Below, in pieces: positions 40,201 to 50,643 of a stretch of DNA of 64,000 bases (positions are counted from its first letter, which is position 1; the number at the start of each line of letters is the position of its first letter). Made by a program: the position numbers and the translations under genes. The stretch is from Psychrobacter sp. JCM 18902 (GTDB taxonomy: Bacteria > Pseudomonadota > Gammaproteobacteria > Pseudomonadales > Moraxellaceae), in assembly GCF_904846615.1 (NCBI RefSeq), contig NZ_CAJHBK010000001.1, positions 1,860,001-1,924,000 of the forward strand, in the 5' to 3' direction. The notes under the pieces were generated by a model, which saw only the letters and a program-made list of their open reading frames with translations, searched no databases and was not told the origin of the DNA.

Positions 40201-40527
40201 GAAGAACTCCTATTGTGAGCATTTAGTGTTAGGAAAAGCGCTAATATTCAATCAAAAGATAAATTACTTGCTCAGTGTACATCATATTTACTATAGGCAA
40301 AAGTGCAACTGCCCCATGGCATAAGCTTTTGATTTAAATTTTGGGTCGATAGATTTCAATTATTCACATGTAAGTGACAGTTAACTGCCGCAAATTAAAA
40401 AACAACCCATGTATTATGTACAGATATTTAGTCGCATATTTAGTCAAGTAGGCAAATCTGTTATGATAGCAGTACAGTATCCCTTCCTTTTATTTCCGTA
40501 TATGACGATATAGAGCGCGACGACATT
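40201..40527. other. 327-bp divergent promoter region, argG / pyrC
   Basis: Contains the putative pyrC promoter with a nearby direct repeat and a pyrimidine-rich leader (40480-40500). Nothing coding. Confidence 0.45.
40424..40467 (+). promoter_or_regulatory. putative extended -10 promoter of pyrC with upstream direct repeat
   Basis: TGTTATGAT (40459-40467) fits an extended -10; the -35 is poor. Just upstream ATATTTAGTC occurs twice (40424-40433 and 40436-40445), in phase at 12 bases. A pyrimidine tract follows in the leader. In enterics pyrC is controlled by start-site choice at such a tract; whether that applies here is unknown. Confidence 0.4.
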
Positions 40528-41598
40528 ATGACTGATTCGATTAGAGAATTGACCATCCTTCAGCCAGACGATTGGCATATCCATTTACGTGATGGCAAAG
40601 CATTGAGCACTACTGTATCGCACGCAGCAAACAGCTTTAACCGTGTCATATGTATGCCAAACTTAGTGCCTCCTGTTAAGAACACTGACGATGCGCGTGC
40701 CTATCGCGACCGTATCATGGCGCACTTAGTAGCCAGTGAGCTGAGTGCTGAGCGCAAAACTGCATTTGATCCACGTATGACTTTATATCTCACTGACAAA
40801 ACCACTGCCCAAGATATCGAGATGGCAGCACAATCAGGTATCGTCCAAGCGGTCAAGCTTTATCCTGCTGGCGCGACTACCAATTCGGCTGATGGCGTCA
40901 CCAATATTAACGCCTGTGTCGATGTTTTTGAAGCATTAGAAAAGTACAACCTACCACTATTGATACATGGCGAAGTGACGCAAGATCATGTGGATATCTT
41001 TGACCGTGAGAAGCGCTTTTTAGACGAGGTGTTGGCGCAAATCATTGTCAAATTCCCTACATTAAAGATTGTCGTCGAGCATATTACTACCAGTGATGCC
41101 GCTGATTTTGTCTTAGCACAAGGCAATCACATTGCCGCCACTATCACCCCGCAGCATTTAATGTTTAACCGCAATCATCTATTGGTTGGCGGTATCAAAC
41201 CGCATTTTTATTGCTTACCTATCTTAAAGCGTGAAAGCCATCAAAAAGTATTACTAGATGTAGCGACCAGTGGCAATCCAAAGTTCTTCTTAGGTACTGA
41301 CTCTGCTCCACATGCGACGGATAAAAAAGAAGCCGCTTGTGGTTGTGCTGGTTGTTATAGCGCTGCGACTGCCTTGCCATTGTATGCAACTGCCTTTGAT
41401 AGCGTTGGCAAAATAGACAAGCTAGAAGGTTTTGCCAGTCGTTTTGGTGCTCAGTTCTACGGGATGCCACTGAACGAGAGTACGATCACACTTGTCAATA
41501 CGCCTATGCAAGTGCCTGTCGCCTATCCTTACTTTGATGGCTCATCATTGACCCCGCTTATGGCAGGCGAGACACTGCCTTGGTCTATCAAAGCATAA
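40528..41598 (+). CDS. pyrC: dihydroorotase
   Basis: Zinc metalloenzyme closing carbamoyl-aspartate to dihydroorotate in pyrimidine synthesis. 356 residues, the class II (E. coli-like) form. The first metal site is [10 protein letters not shown] near residue 13; the carboxylated lysine lies in [13 protein letters not shown]; further ligands are in LLIHGEVT and VVEHITT, with the final catalytic Asp in [18 protein letters not shown]. No other pyr gene adjoins it, but pyrG is 12 kb away. It is likely transcribed alone or with the RNase T gene downstream (171-base gap). Confidence 0.96.
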   Translation: MTDSIRELTILQPDDWHIHLRDGKALSTTVSHAANSFNRVICMPNLVPPVKNTDDARAYRDRIMAHLVASELSAERKTAFDPRMTLYLTDKTTAQDIEMAAQSGIVQAVKLYPAGATTNSADGVTNINACVDVFEALEKYNLPLLIHGEVTQDHVDIFDREKRFLDEVLAQIIVKFPTLKIVVEHITTSDAADFVLAQGNHIAATITPQHLMFNRNHLLVGGIKPHFYCLPILKRESHQKVLLDVATSGNPKFFLGTDSAPHATDKKEAACGCAGCYSAATALPLYATAFDSVGKIDKLEGFASRFGAQFYGMPLNESTITLVNTPMQVPVAYPYFDGSSLTPLMAGETLPWSIKA

Positions 41599-41769
41599 AA
41601 CGCACTAAGCAAAACCATCTGTATTCTATTTTAACTTGAGAAGTTTAGCCCTATGATAAGAATGACATCTGCTAACCAGCAGTGTGATTTGTATCATAGG
41701 TTATTTACTTTTCACTTAATGTCTTAATTCAATATAACAGTACGACTGATAAAAGCGATTTAACCAGAT

Positions 41770-42549
41770 ATGACCACTCCAAACGATGCCGCCTTACCTG
41801 ACGAAAACCCATCAAACCCTATAGATAATAGCATTAAGAGCCCAGCAAATACTCACACAGAAGATGCCGCAGCAGACGAGCTAGCACCAATGCGTCTAAA
41901 AGACCGATTTCGTAAGTTTCTGCCTGTCGTCGTTGATGTAGAAACTGCCGGCTTTAATGCGCAAACCGATGCTTTACTAGAGATTGCCTGCATTCCTGTA
42001 CTACTGAATGAGCAAGGTGTGTTTTATCCTGGGGAAGCATTCAATGCTCATATCGAACCCTTTGAAGGCGCGAATCTTGAGCCAAGTGCCCTTGCCTTCA
42101 CTGGCATTGATCCCAACAATCCAATGCGTAAAGCCATTGCTGAAGACGAGAAAACAGCACTACGCCGTATCTTTAAGGGGTTAAAAGAAGTACGCCGTAC
42201 TGAGGACTGCCGCCAGTGCGTCTTAATTGGGCACAACGCCCATTTTGACTTAGCATTTTTGAATGCGGCAGTGCTGCGTACCAATAATAAAAGTCACAAC
42301 CCGTTTCATAACTTTTCAGTTTTTGACACAGTGACTTTATCTGCGCTGGCATTTGGTCAGACAGTACTAGCACGGGCTTGCAAGGCAGCGGGGCTTGATT
42401 TCGATGGTAATGATGCACATTCTGCCCTATACGATACACAAAAGACTGCTGAGCTGTTTTGTCATATCCTAAACCATTATCCTATGCTGGCTAATGCGAT
42501 GCATACTGAAGAAAATAAAGAGGATTCGACTGAGAGTAGTCACAAATAA
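41770..42549 (+). CDS. rnt: ribonuclease T
   Basis: 3'-5' exoribonuclease of the DEDD family that trims tRNA CCA ends and other stable RNA 3' ends. The exonuclease motifs are VVVDVETAGFN (Asp, Glu), IGHNAHFDLAFL (Asp) and NDAHSALYDTQKTAELF (His, Asp). The family core starts near DRFRKFLPVVVDVETAGFN; before it are about 40 extra polar, acidic residues not present in the E. coli enzyme. A later Met (in APMRLKDRF) could be the real start, but no clear ribosome binding site separates the two. The total is 259 residues against about 215 in enterics. It stands next to pyrC, as in several Moraxellaceae by memory. Confidence 0.92.
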   Translation: MTTPNDAALPDENPSNPIDNSIKSPANTHTEDAAADELAPMRLKDRFRKFLPVVVDVETAGFNAQTDALLEIACIPVLLNEQGVFYPGEAFNAHIEPFEGANLEPSALAFTGIDPNNPMRKAIAEDEKTALRRIFKGLKEVRRTEDCRQCVLIGHNAHFDLAFLNAAVLRTNNKSHNPFHNFSVFDTVTLSALAFGQTVLARACKAAGLDFDGNDAHSALYDTQKTAELFCHILNHYPMLANAMHTEENKEDSTESSHK

Positions 42550-42847
42550 TCCATTTATCACATATCCTATATTGCCAACTACCCATAATAGTGCTATTTG
42601 TAATACTTGATGACTTTAACATCTTGGTTTTACAATCAATAGGGATATGATTGATATCACAATAAATCAGCAACTTGTCTAACCGTTGAATATCATATTG
42701 TGTAAAACAATTCAAAAACCAGACAACTTGCTGTAATTACTCACATTAGAACGTCTCGTTATATCCTATAGATGGTTTAAGTTGCCCACATTGTCTCGAT
42801 AGCCAGTACGATTCATGCTATCGAGGCGTAATAGGAGGGACTCTCTT
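42550..42847. other. 298-bp intergenic region after rnt
   Basis: AT-rich, no compelling gene. An antisense frame is present but has neither a ribosome binding site nor recognisable protein character. Confidence 0.35.
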
Positions 42848-43045
42848 ATGGATCCACAGCTTAAGTTATGGGGAACCATCCTCGGTTATATGCTGCTCGC
42901 ATTGACTATTAGTGCTTGTACTTCTCTATGGATTCGCTATCATTTGAAGCGTAATGACTTACATCCTCGCCGTGCGATCAAAAAAAGATACTTAATTTTA
43001 AAAAGAAGAAGAAAAAGGCTTGACAGCAAGCGCAGACGCTATTAG
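42848..43045 (+). CDS. possible small membrane protein, 65 residues
   Basis: Not recognised. One transmembrane helix (about residues 6-26, KLWGTILGYMLLALTISACT) is followed by a short linker and a very basic tail (KKRYLILKRRRKRLDSKRRR). The start is set by a strong ribosome binding site (aggagggactctctt) directly before ATGGATCC; an earlier in-frame ATG would overlap that site. The charge pattern predicts a cytoplasmic C-terminus. It lies just before tRNA-Glu. The basic tail could contact RNA, nucleic acid or phospholipid; the function is unknown and it might not be expressed. Confidence 0.55.
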   Translation: MDPQLKLWGTILGYMLLALTISACTSLWIRYHLKRNDLHPRRAIKKRYLILKRRRKRLDSKRRRY

Positions 43046-43098
43046 AATACGCACCACTTCAGCATAAAGGTGAAAGCAGCTGAGGTGTTGTGTTACTA

Positions 43099-43174
43099 GT
43101 CCCCATCGTCTAGAGGCCTAGGACACCGCCCTTTCACGGCGGTAACGGGGGTTCGAATCCCCCTGGGGACGCCA
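43099..43174 (+). tRNA. tRNA-Glu (anticodon TTC)
   Basis: 76-nt cloverleaf with encoded CCA. Acceptor GTCCCC pairs with GGGGAC; the anticodon stem CCGCC / GGCGG encloses CTTTCAC, giving anticodon TTC; the T-arm is GGGGGTTCGAATCCCCC. Standard for glutamate. A terminator follows within about 70 bases. Confidence 0.97.
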
Positions 43175-43240
43175 CTATTTGGCGTCACTTATTAGCAATT
43201 TTGCTGCAAAGCATCTGATAAGACTAATAAGCGTACCACC

Positions 43241-43281
43241 AAAAAGCCCAATCACATAATATTGTGATTGGGCTTTTTTTA
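43241..43281 (+). terminator. Rho-independent terminator after tRNA-Glu
   Basis: AGCCCAATCACA / TGTGATTGGGCT nearly perfect 12-bp stem with a short AT loop, followed by TTTTTTT. Confidence 0.9.
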
Positions 43282-43498
43282 TGCTTGTTTTTTATATCAT
43301 GAGGCTCTTGATACCTTAGCACTCAGTTCGTCATCGCCGATTTACTTAATAAATGAAGCATAATTAATTTTATAGATAAGATTCGGTACTAAGTTCGCTC
43401 AAGATATTAAGGTATATTTACTAAGTGTCGCTATCCATGGTTTCTATGCCTAACTTGATATTCTGTTTATTTATTGAACTCTTCATTATAAATTTAAG

Positions 43499-43533
43499 CA
43501 AAAAAATCCAGCATTGAATACTGGATTTTTAAA
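43499..43533 (-). terminator. Rho-independent terminator of the BLUF gene
   Basis: AAAATCCAG / CTGGATTTT 9-bp stem, 9-base loop, with A/T-runs on both sides; about 25 bases from the BLUF stop. Confidence 0.8.
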
Positions 43534-43557
43534 TCAAACAATCTATTTTTACAAAAA

Positions 43558-44181
43558 CTACCAAATCTTATCTGATAGCATTAGCCACAACAATGTCATC
43601 ACAATCATGATACCGAGTACTGTTTGAATCAAGAAGAATGCTTGATGCTGACCAACAACCTTACTTAACGTCACCCCTAACGTGCTGTATTTGATAGGAG
43701 GCGTGTCAATATTGCCAGTTCTTGCTTGTTCCTCATAATACCCTTGTAAGATATCTAAAAATTCGCGCCATGCGTTAGAGCCCCAATCATAGGGTTTAAA
43801 TGGCATGAGTTTTTTCAGCTCAGGCTCTTTGGTCATCCAACGTTCAAGTGTAATGGAGCGTAGAGACCAGTTCGAAAAACGGCGTTCGGTAATTTCTGAA
43901 AAATCTAAGATTTTTAATTCTTTATGTCGATCGTCTAATAATAAGCGATTCTTTAGATTGGTTAAATCTTGTTCTGACCCTTCTGCACATTGAAAAAAGT
44001 AGCCATTGCCATAGCAAAGAATACCCGTAACATTATCGGCTTGGTTACGCTCAATCGCGACCTCTGAGATGTCGTTAAGCGTGCTGGGGCTTGAAAGACC
44101 AGTCGAAGTAATTTGGCTTATATATATAAGCTGGCAGAGATCTGTCGTCACTGGATTTGTCGAATCGTTGATTGTTGACAA
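43558..44181 (-). CDS. BLUF-domain blue-light sensor with C-terminal membrane helix
   Basis: 207 residues. The BLUF domain (about residues 14-110) binds FAD: the conserved Tyr20 in CQLIYISQ, Asn46 in IERNQADNVTGIL and Gln64 in NGYFFQCAEGSE are present. The Met usually found two residues after the conserved Trp is Leu here (FSNWSLRS, Trp106). After a linker with MPFKPYDWGSN there is a hydrophobic segment near residues 182-203 (FFLIQTVLGIMIVMTLLWLM), so the sensor is tethered to the membrane, unlike the soluble BlsA-type proteins of Acinetobacter. The start is TTG, chosen because a strong GGGAG lies 7 bases before it. No EAL or other output domain is fused; the partner is unknown. Confidence 0.85.
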   Translation of the reverse strand: MSTINDSTNPVTTDLCQLIYISQITSTGLSSPSTLNDISEVAIERNQADNVTGILCYGNGYFFQCAEGSEQDLTNLKNRLLLDDRHKELKILDFSEITERRFSNWSLRSITLERWMTKEPELKKLMPFKPYDWGSNAWREFLDILQGYYEEQARTGNIDTPPIKYSTLGVTLSKVVGQHQAFFLIQTVLGIMIVMTLLWLMLSDKIW

Positions 44182-44587
44182 TCAGCTTCTCCCTATTTTT
44201 AGGTAAATGTAGCTAAGACAACCATACTAAATTTAGAAAAAACATAGAAACAAGATCTTTGAAAATATCAAATAGGCTTGGTATATTATTGATTTTATAA
44301 ATGTTTATATTAATTGTATTAAGTTGGTTACATCATAGGCTAGTTTAGTCATCAAAGCAATATATGTTTATCTTATATCATTAACCAACAAAACTAAACA
44401 ATAATTCACAATTATTTCTACTGAGAACTTGCACTGTGGTTTTTGGGAAGCAATAGCATAAATAGGTAATATGAGAGGGGAAAGTGATGATAAAAACCGT
44501 CACCAATGAGCGATAAGACCACCGGCTCATTAATGAGATTGATACAAACTGGTGTCTATTATGAGTGTTTAATTATTTTTAGTCTGC
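44182..44587. other. 406-bp AT-rich region between the BLUF gene and ispD
   Basis: Holds the BLUF promoter; no conserved hexamers can be asserted and no gene is seen. Confidence 0.35.
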
Positions 44588-45355
44588 TCAGAACTGGGCA
44601 TTCATAATCGCTGCGAGCAAGATAGCATCATCAGGATAGGTGAGCTTGATATTCTGGCGACTGCCAGTCACGAGGCGAATGGGTAGTTCTAAACATTCAA
44701 ATGCACTGGCTTCATCAGTAATGGTGAGCTCGTGTTCAGCGACATAAGTTAATACTTTTTGCAGCTGACCTAAGCGAAACACTTGCGGCGTTTGTGCTTG
44801 CCACATATGACGACGATCGATAGTACATTTAGCGTAAGAATGTGGGCTGCTACTCACTGTCAGGTTAACTACAGGCGTCTCACCTACAAGCTCAGATTGA
44901 GCGGTAGACTGGGGATAAGACTCCTTTAAAGTGTCAGCCACCGGTGTCGCTAAGATAGCGCCATAGGGCTCTAGCATCGCCGCTTCGATGACCTCTTCAA
45001 TATCATGACTGGGGACCGCAGGACGCGCAGCATCATGAATAACAACCAAATCTGAGTCGTCGGCTCCCGCCTCAATAATCGCCTTTACCCCTGCCTGTAC
45101 GGACTGCCAGCGCTCAGCGCCGCCCATGGCATAATGTATGGGTAGCGCAAAATTAAGCGTCTGTGCTGTACTGTCATCTGCTGCGACGACTAATAAACAT
45201 CTATCAATATAAGTACTACTAGCAAGCCGTGCCACACTATGCTGTAGCAAGGTTTGCCCTTGCAACATCGTATATTGCTTGGCGATAGAGGCACCAAAAC
45301 GACTACCGCGACCCGCAGCGACGATCATGGCATGTACATTAGGTGTGATATTCAT
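44588..45355 (-). CDS. ispD: 2-C-methyl-D-erythritol 4-phosphate cytidylyltransferase
   Basis: MEP-pathway enzyme that activates MEP with CTP on the way to isopentenyl diphosphate. 255 residues. The nucleotide-binding AMIVAAGRGSRFGASIAKQY starts near residue 9 (Gly-rich loop with Arg and Lys), followed by the GAERWQSVQAGV and VIHDAARPAV segments, then WQAQTPQVF and TDEASAFE near the C-terminus; all are typical. It is the last gene of the eno-ftsB-ispD run but is separated from ftsB by about 150 bases. The start lacks a strong ribosome binding site; the upstream ATG of the pair (MNITPNVHAM) is kept. Confidence 0.94.
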   Translation of the reverse strand: MNITPNVHAMIVAAGRGSRFGASIAKQYTMLQGQTLLQHSVARLASSTYIDRCLLVVAADDSTAQTLNFALPIHYAMGGAERWQSVQAGVKAIIEAGADDSDLVVIHDAARPAVPSHDIEEVIEAAMLEPYGAILATPVADTLKESYPQSTAQSELVGETPVVNLTVSSSPHSYAKCTIDRRHMWQAQTPQVFRLGQLQKVLTYVAEHELTITDEASAFECLELPIRLVTGSRQNIKLTYPDDAILLAAIMNAQF

Positions 45356-45505
45356 AAGGCAATATTCATAAAGTAGTATTCATGGTTAGAGCCCATGACA
45401 GTATTGCTAGGGATAGACGAGGAATAAGAGAAGTAACGAATTTCAGGTGAATAAGATTTCTATTATAGACAATAGAAGATCATAATTTTAGACAGTTAAG
45501 AGCAA

Positions 45506-45814
45506 TTAATAACGGCTATGCGTCGTGGGTGCCGTAGATACTTGTACAAAGGTCTCGTTAGGCTTAATCAAACCCAAGTCTAAACGAGCGTGCTCTTCCA
45601 CTGCCTCAAGACCAGTTTTTAAGTCATGCACATCAGTACGCAATAAGTTATTTGCTGCCACTTGGTTTTCGTTTAAGCGTTGTTGTTCTTCGATTTGAGT
45701 CAGCAATTTATTATGCTCAAAGCGACCATTTTCGCCCAGCCAATACTGATATTGCAATCCCAAAAGGACGGCAACGGCTAGAGCAAGTAGCATAAACTGG
45801 CTAAAGTATTTCAT
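45506..45814 (-). CDS. ftsB: cell division protein FtsB
   Basis: 102-residue bitopic protein: a short cytoplasmic end, one transmembrane helix (YFSQFMLLALAVAVLLGLQY), then a periplasmic coiled coil (GRFEHNKLLTQIEEQQRLNE then NQVAANNLLRTDVHDLK) and the FtsB-typical EEHARLDLGLIKPNETFVQV. It bridges FtsL and FtsQ in the divisome. It follows eno and precedes ispD, the conserved gammaproteobacterial order. The ribosome binding site is weak, but the start agrees with the family. Confidence 0.95.
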   Translation of the reverse strand: MKYFSQFMLLALAVAVLLGLQYQYWLGENGRFEHNKLLTQIEEQQRLNENQVAANNLLRTDVHDLKTGLEAVEEHARLDLGLIKPNETFVQVSTAPTTHSRY

Positions 45815-45938
45815 AAGATAATAACGCCGAACAACATAGAGACAATAATAAAAATAAAAAACCAGCTAAGCTTGCTAAGCGATATATCACCATATTAATG
45901 ATGACATATCGCCTAGCTGTAGCAAGAAATCTGGCTTG

Positions 45939-47575
<1,637 letters not shown>

Positions 47576-49936
47576 TTATGCTTTTGTTAGACGTTCTGTT
47601 TTAGCGTGGGAGCCAGATACTGTGTTATCCAACTCAACCTTTGTTTTAAATTGGGTCAAACGTAAGGCATTCATTAATACAGAAATAGAGCTAAGCGCCA
47701 TCGCAGCGGCGGCAATCATAGGGTTTAAGAAACCAAAAGCGGCCAGCGGAATACCCAGACAGTTATAAATAAAAGCAAAAAACAGATTTTGCTTGATGTT
47801 GCGCACTGTTGCATTAGCGATTTTTTGCGCGGCATCAATATGCATCAGTGACTCACCCATTAGACGTGCAGACGCACTATGCTGGGCGACATCTGTGCCT
47901 TCAAACATGGCAAAGCTTGCATCGGCAGTTGCCATCGCTGGCGCATCGTTGACACCATCACCTGCCATTGCAACTTTATGACCAGCCGTTTGCAACAAGG
48001 CAATTTGACTGGCCTTATCGCGTGGGCTCATTTTACCATAAGCTTGCTCAATACCCAGCTGCCCTGCCACATGATCGACCACAGACTGCTTATCACCACT
48101 CATCAAAATGACATTGATACCTGCATCTTGCAGCGCAGTAATAGCCTTTGGAGTATCTACTTTTAAGTCGTCAGCTAATGCAAAAGCACCCAAAGCTTCA
48201 TCATTAATACTAACGGCAACGGTACTGGCAATTTGCCATACCTTTGGCATCAGCTTAGGCAGTGTTAAATTAGCAAACTCTGCGGTACCGACTTTTACCA
48301 CACCCAAACCTTCAATATTGGCTTGTATGCCAGCGCCTTTAATGACACTAATATCAGTCACATTCATCAACGGCAAATTTCGCTCAGTAGCCGCGTTAAC
48401 CAATGCTGTTGCTAGCGGATGACTGGCATGTGCTTCAACGCTTGCGGCAATTTGTAACACATCATCGACTGCGATCGATTTATCCACCATCACATGGTCT
48501 ACGATAGTCGGCTTACCAATGGTCAAAGTACCTGTTTTATCGAGCACTACTGTATCGATGTTACCTGCCGCTTCAAGGCTTTGTGCGTCTTTGAACCAGA
48601 CACCATGACGAGCAGCAACACCCATACCAGCCATGATAGCGGCTGGCGTTGCCAAACCTAAAGCACAAGGACATGCAATGACCAACACCGAGACGGCATG
48701 CATCAAGGCAGTATCCATCATGCCAGTCAGCCACCACGTCACTCCAAAGGTGATAAGCGCAATGGCAACGACGACTGGGACGAATACTGCCGTCACTCTA
48801 TCAGCGAGACGGGCTAAATTAGCTTTTGAGCCTTGGGCATCGCTGAGGGCTTGTACCATATCACCAAGCTTTGTATCACTACCTTTAGCACTGACGCGGT
48901 ATAACAAGCTGCCATTTTCAACCAACGCCCCTGCCAACAACTTATCTCCCATTTCTTTTTTAAGCGGTACCGACTCACCCGTTAAATGACTCTCGACACA
49001 CCAGCCAGCACCATCGATAACCACCCCATCGGTTGCAACTCGGCTGCCTTGCTTGGCACGCAAAATATCACCAACTTGCACGTCTTTAAGAGCAACATTA
49101 TGAAAATCACCATTAGGCTGCTGCTGTTCGACTTCATCGGGCGTTAAGGACAATAATAAATCGATACTATTGAGGCTGTGTTTCTTAGTGCGCTCTTCTA
49201 GATACTTACCCGTACGTACAAAAGCAATGACCATGACGCCTGCTTCAAAATACACTGCAGGACTGCCATCCGCACCGTGACCACCAGCATGACCACTTTG
49301 CAGCAAACTGTTTAAAGTACCATCGCCATGGGTCAGCCACAGATACGTTGAATACGCCCAAATAGTCACGGTACCGATGACGACTAGCACATCCATATTG
49401 GCAAGACCACCTTTAATAGATGCCCAAGCACTTTTGTAAAATGGCAAGGCAAATCCAAACTGTACAATGGTCGCTAATATAAACTGAATCCAAATCGGCG
49501 GCATCCACGCCATACCCTGCCCAACGAGCATGCCTGCCATACCAACTAAAAATGGCACCAAACAAACCCATAACCCAATCAAGCGCCATGGGTACTGAGT
49601 CGCGGTATCTTCGTCTGTTTTTGCAAACAAACTATCGGCCGCCTGCAAATTGGCAACGAAGCCTGTTTTATTTACCCATTCTGTCACTTGTTCAGGCGTG
49701 GTCTGCGTTGGGTCATAATCAACATTCGCAGTCTCGCCAGCGAAGTTTACACTCACCTCGTATACCGACGGCTTTTTGTTGAGCACCTTCTCAATTCGCG
49801 AGGCGCAGGCTTGACACGTCATCCCCTCAATTGCTAGCTGCAAGTGTGCACGCTGCGGCGCGAGCGGCGTATTGGATTGAATGTCAGTTTTTACATCGTA
49901 GGCGTCATGATTGTCGGTTTGGGTAGTATCATTCAT
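47576..49936 (-). CDS. copA: copper-exporting P1B-type ATPase
   Basis: 786-residue copper pump that moves Cu(I) from the cytoplasm outwards. A single N-terminal HMA domain (GMTCQACASRIEKVL, Cys41 and Cys44) precedes eight expected transmembrane helices. The CPC metal-site helix is CPCALGLATP, the phosphorylation motif DKTGTLTIGKP, the actuator motif TGES, the HP motif near ASVEAHASHPLA and the hinge GDGVNDAPAM. Unlike E. coli CopA there is one HMA domain, not two. Two HMA-type small proteins lie immediately upstream. No CueR-type regulator gene accompanies the cassette. Confidence 0.95.
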   Translation of the reverse strand: MNDTTQTDNHDAYDVKTDIQSNTPLAPQRAHLQLAIEGMTCQACASRIEKVLNKKPSVYEVSVNFAGETANVDYDPTQTTPEQVTEWVNKTGFVANLQAADSLFAKTDEDTATQYPWRLIGLWVCLVPFLVGMAGMLVGQGMAWMPPIWIQFILATIVQFGFALPFYKSAWASIKGGLANMDVLVVIGTVTIWAYSTYLWLTHGDGTLNSLLQSGHAGGHGADGSPAVYFEAGVMVIAFVRTGKYLEERTKKHSLNSIDLLLSLTPDEVEQQQPNGDFHNVALKDVQVGDILRAKQGSRVATDGVVIDGAGWCVESHLTGESVPLKKEMGDKLLAGALVENGSLLYRVSAKGSDTKLGDMVQALSDAQGSKANLARLADRVTAVFVPVVVAIALITFGVTWWLTGMMDTALMHAVSVLVIACPCALGLATPAAIMAGMGVAARHGVWFKDAQSLEAAGNIDTVVLDKTGTLTIGKPTIVDHVMVDKSIAVDDVLQIAASVEAHASHPLATALVNAATERNLPLMNVTDISVIKGAGIQANIEGLGVVKVGTAEFANLTLPKLMPKVWQIASTVAVSINDEALGAFALADDLKVDTPKAITALQDAGINVILMSGDKQSVVDHVAGQLGIEQAYGKMSPRDKASQIALLQTAGHKVAMAGDGVNDAPAMATADASFAMFEGTDVAQHSASARLMGESLMHIDAAQKIANATVRNIKQNLFFAFIYNCLGIPLAAFGFLNPMIAAAAMALSSISVLMNALRLTQFKTKVELDNTVSGSHAKTERLTKA

Positions 49937-50106
49937 AAATAAAACTCGGTATGGCGTTTATGCGTTATGGCGTTATAAAGTCGTCTGAGCTAGGACAGCA
50001 ACTCAGTGGATGGAATATCTAAGTCAAACAAATAGCACACTTTTAAATTTAATATTGGTATGGTCACACTGAATAATGAGTACGCTACTATCAATAATTT
50101 TTAACC

Positions 50107-50142
50107 ATTAAAAAACCAGCCTTGATAGCCGGTTTTTTAATA
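50107..50142 (-). terminator. Rho-independent terminator of the copZ-like gene
   Basis: AAAAAACC / GGTTTTTT with inner GC pairs and a short loop, followed by T's on the minus strand; about 20 bases past the copZ-like stop. Confidence 0.8.
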
Positions 50143-50155
50143 CAAATGAAGCAGG

Positions 50156-50380
50156 TTAAGCATTAGCAACAGTGGCATCAAAGCCTGCATCGTCGATAGC
50201 AGCAGCAATTGTCTCTACACTGGTTTTGCTATCATCAAAAGTAACCGTCGCTTGATTATCTGCCAGCTCAATACTGATATCGTCTAAGCCATCGATATCG
50301 GCAGTGGCGTTATGAACACTGGCCACACAGCCACCGCAAGTCATGCCATCAATTTTGATAATACGTGTTTGGTTTGCCAT
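50156..50380 (-). CDS. copper chaperone, CopZ-like HMA protein
   Basis: 74-residue ferredoxin-like HMA domain protein. The metal motif GMTCGGC lies near residues 12-18, followed by VASVHNATADIDG and VTFDDSKTSVETIAAAIDDAGF, standard for the fold. Such proteins carry Cu(I) to CopA-type pumps. The ribosome binding site (aaggagcctctc) is strong. It sits about 220 bases before copA, separated by a terminator-like hairpin, so it may be made in excess of the pump. Confidence 0.92.
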   Translation of the reverse strand: MANQTRIIKIDGMTCGGCVASVHNATADIDGLDDISIELADNQATVTFDDSKTSVETIAAAIDDAGFDATVANA

Positions 50381-50553
50381 GAGAGGCTCCTTATTTTTGT
50401 AATTGAGTTTTTATAGGTAAATACTTTTATTAAAGAACTGCTTTTATAACTGTTTTTTTAAGACAGCTATCTTTTAAGACCTTATAAAAATAGCGCTTAA
50501 CCAGCTTAAGCCCTATCACGGTTAACAACAAGGCTCTTTGATTATCACTTTAT

Positions 50554-50598
50554 TAATAGAACCGTAAATAATGGAACTGTAAATAATAGAACCGTGAA
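50554..50598. repeat. three tandem 15-bp repeats between the two HMA genes
   Basis: TAATAGAACCGTAAA, TAATGGAACTGTAAA and TAATAGAACCGTGAA follow each other without gaps. Confidence 0.85.
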
Positions 50599-50643
50599 TT
50601 TATGCCTAAGTGACAGACAATAGCGCTTATTTTAGAATAACGT

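Larger units (their letters stand above)
43175..43557. other. 383-bp region between tRNA-Glu and the BLUF gene
   Basis: Holds the terminators at 43241-43281 and 43499-43533. The middle is AT-rich with no gene evident. Confidence 0.45.

Noticed and set aside
42491..42715. Minus-strand 74-codon frame overlapping the end of rnt
   Set aside because: No Shine-Dalgarno site, overlaps the real rnt gene, and the product has no protein-like pattern.
50569..50583. Known copper operator in the 15-bp repeat
   Set aside because: No CueR- or CopY-type palindrome is recognisable. It is described only as a repeat.
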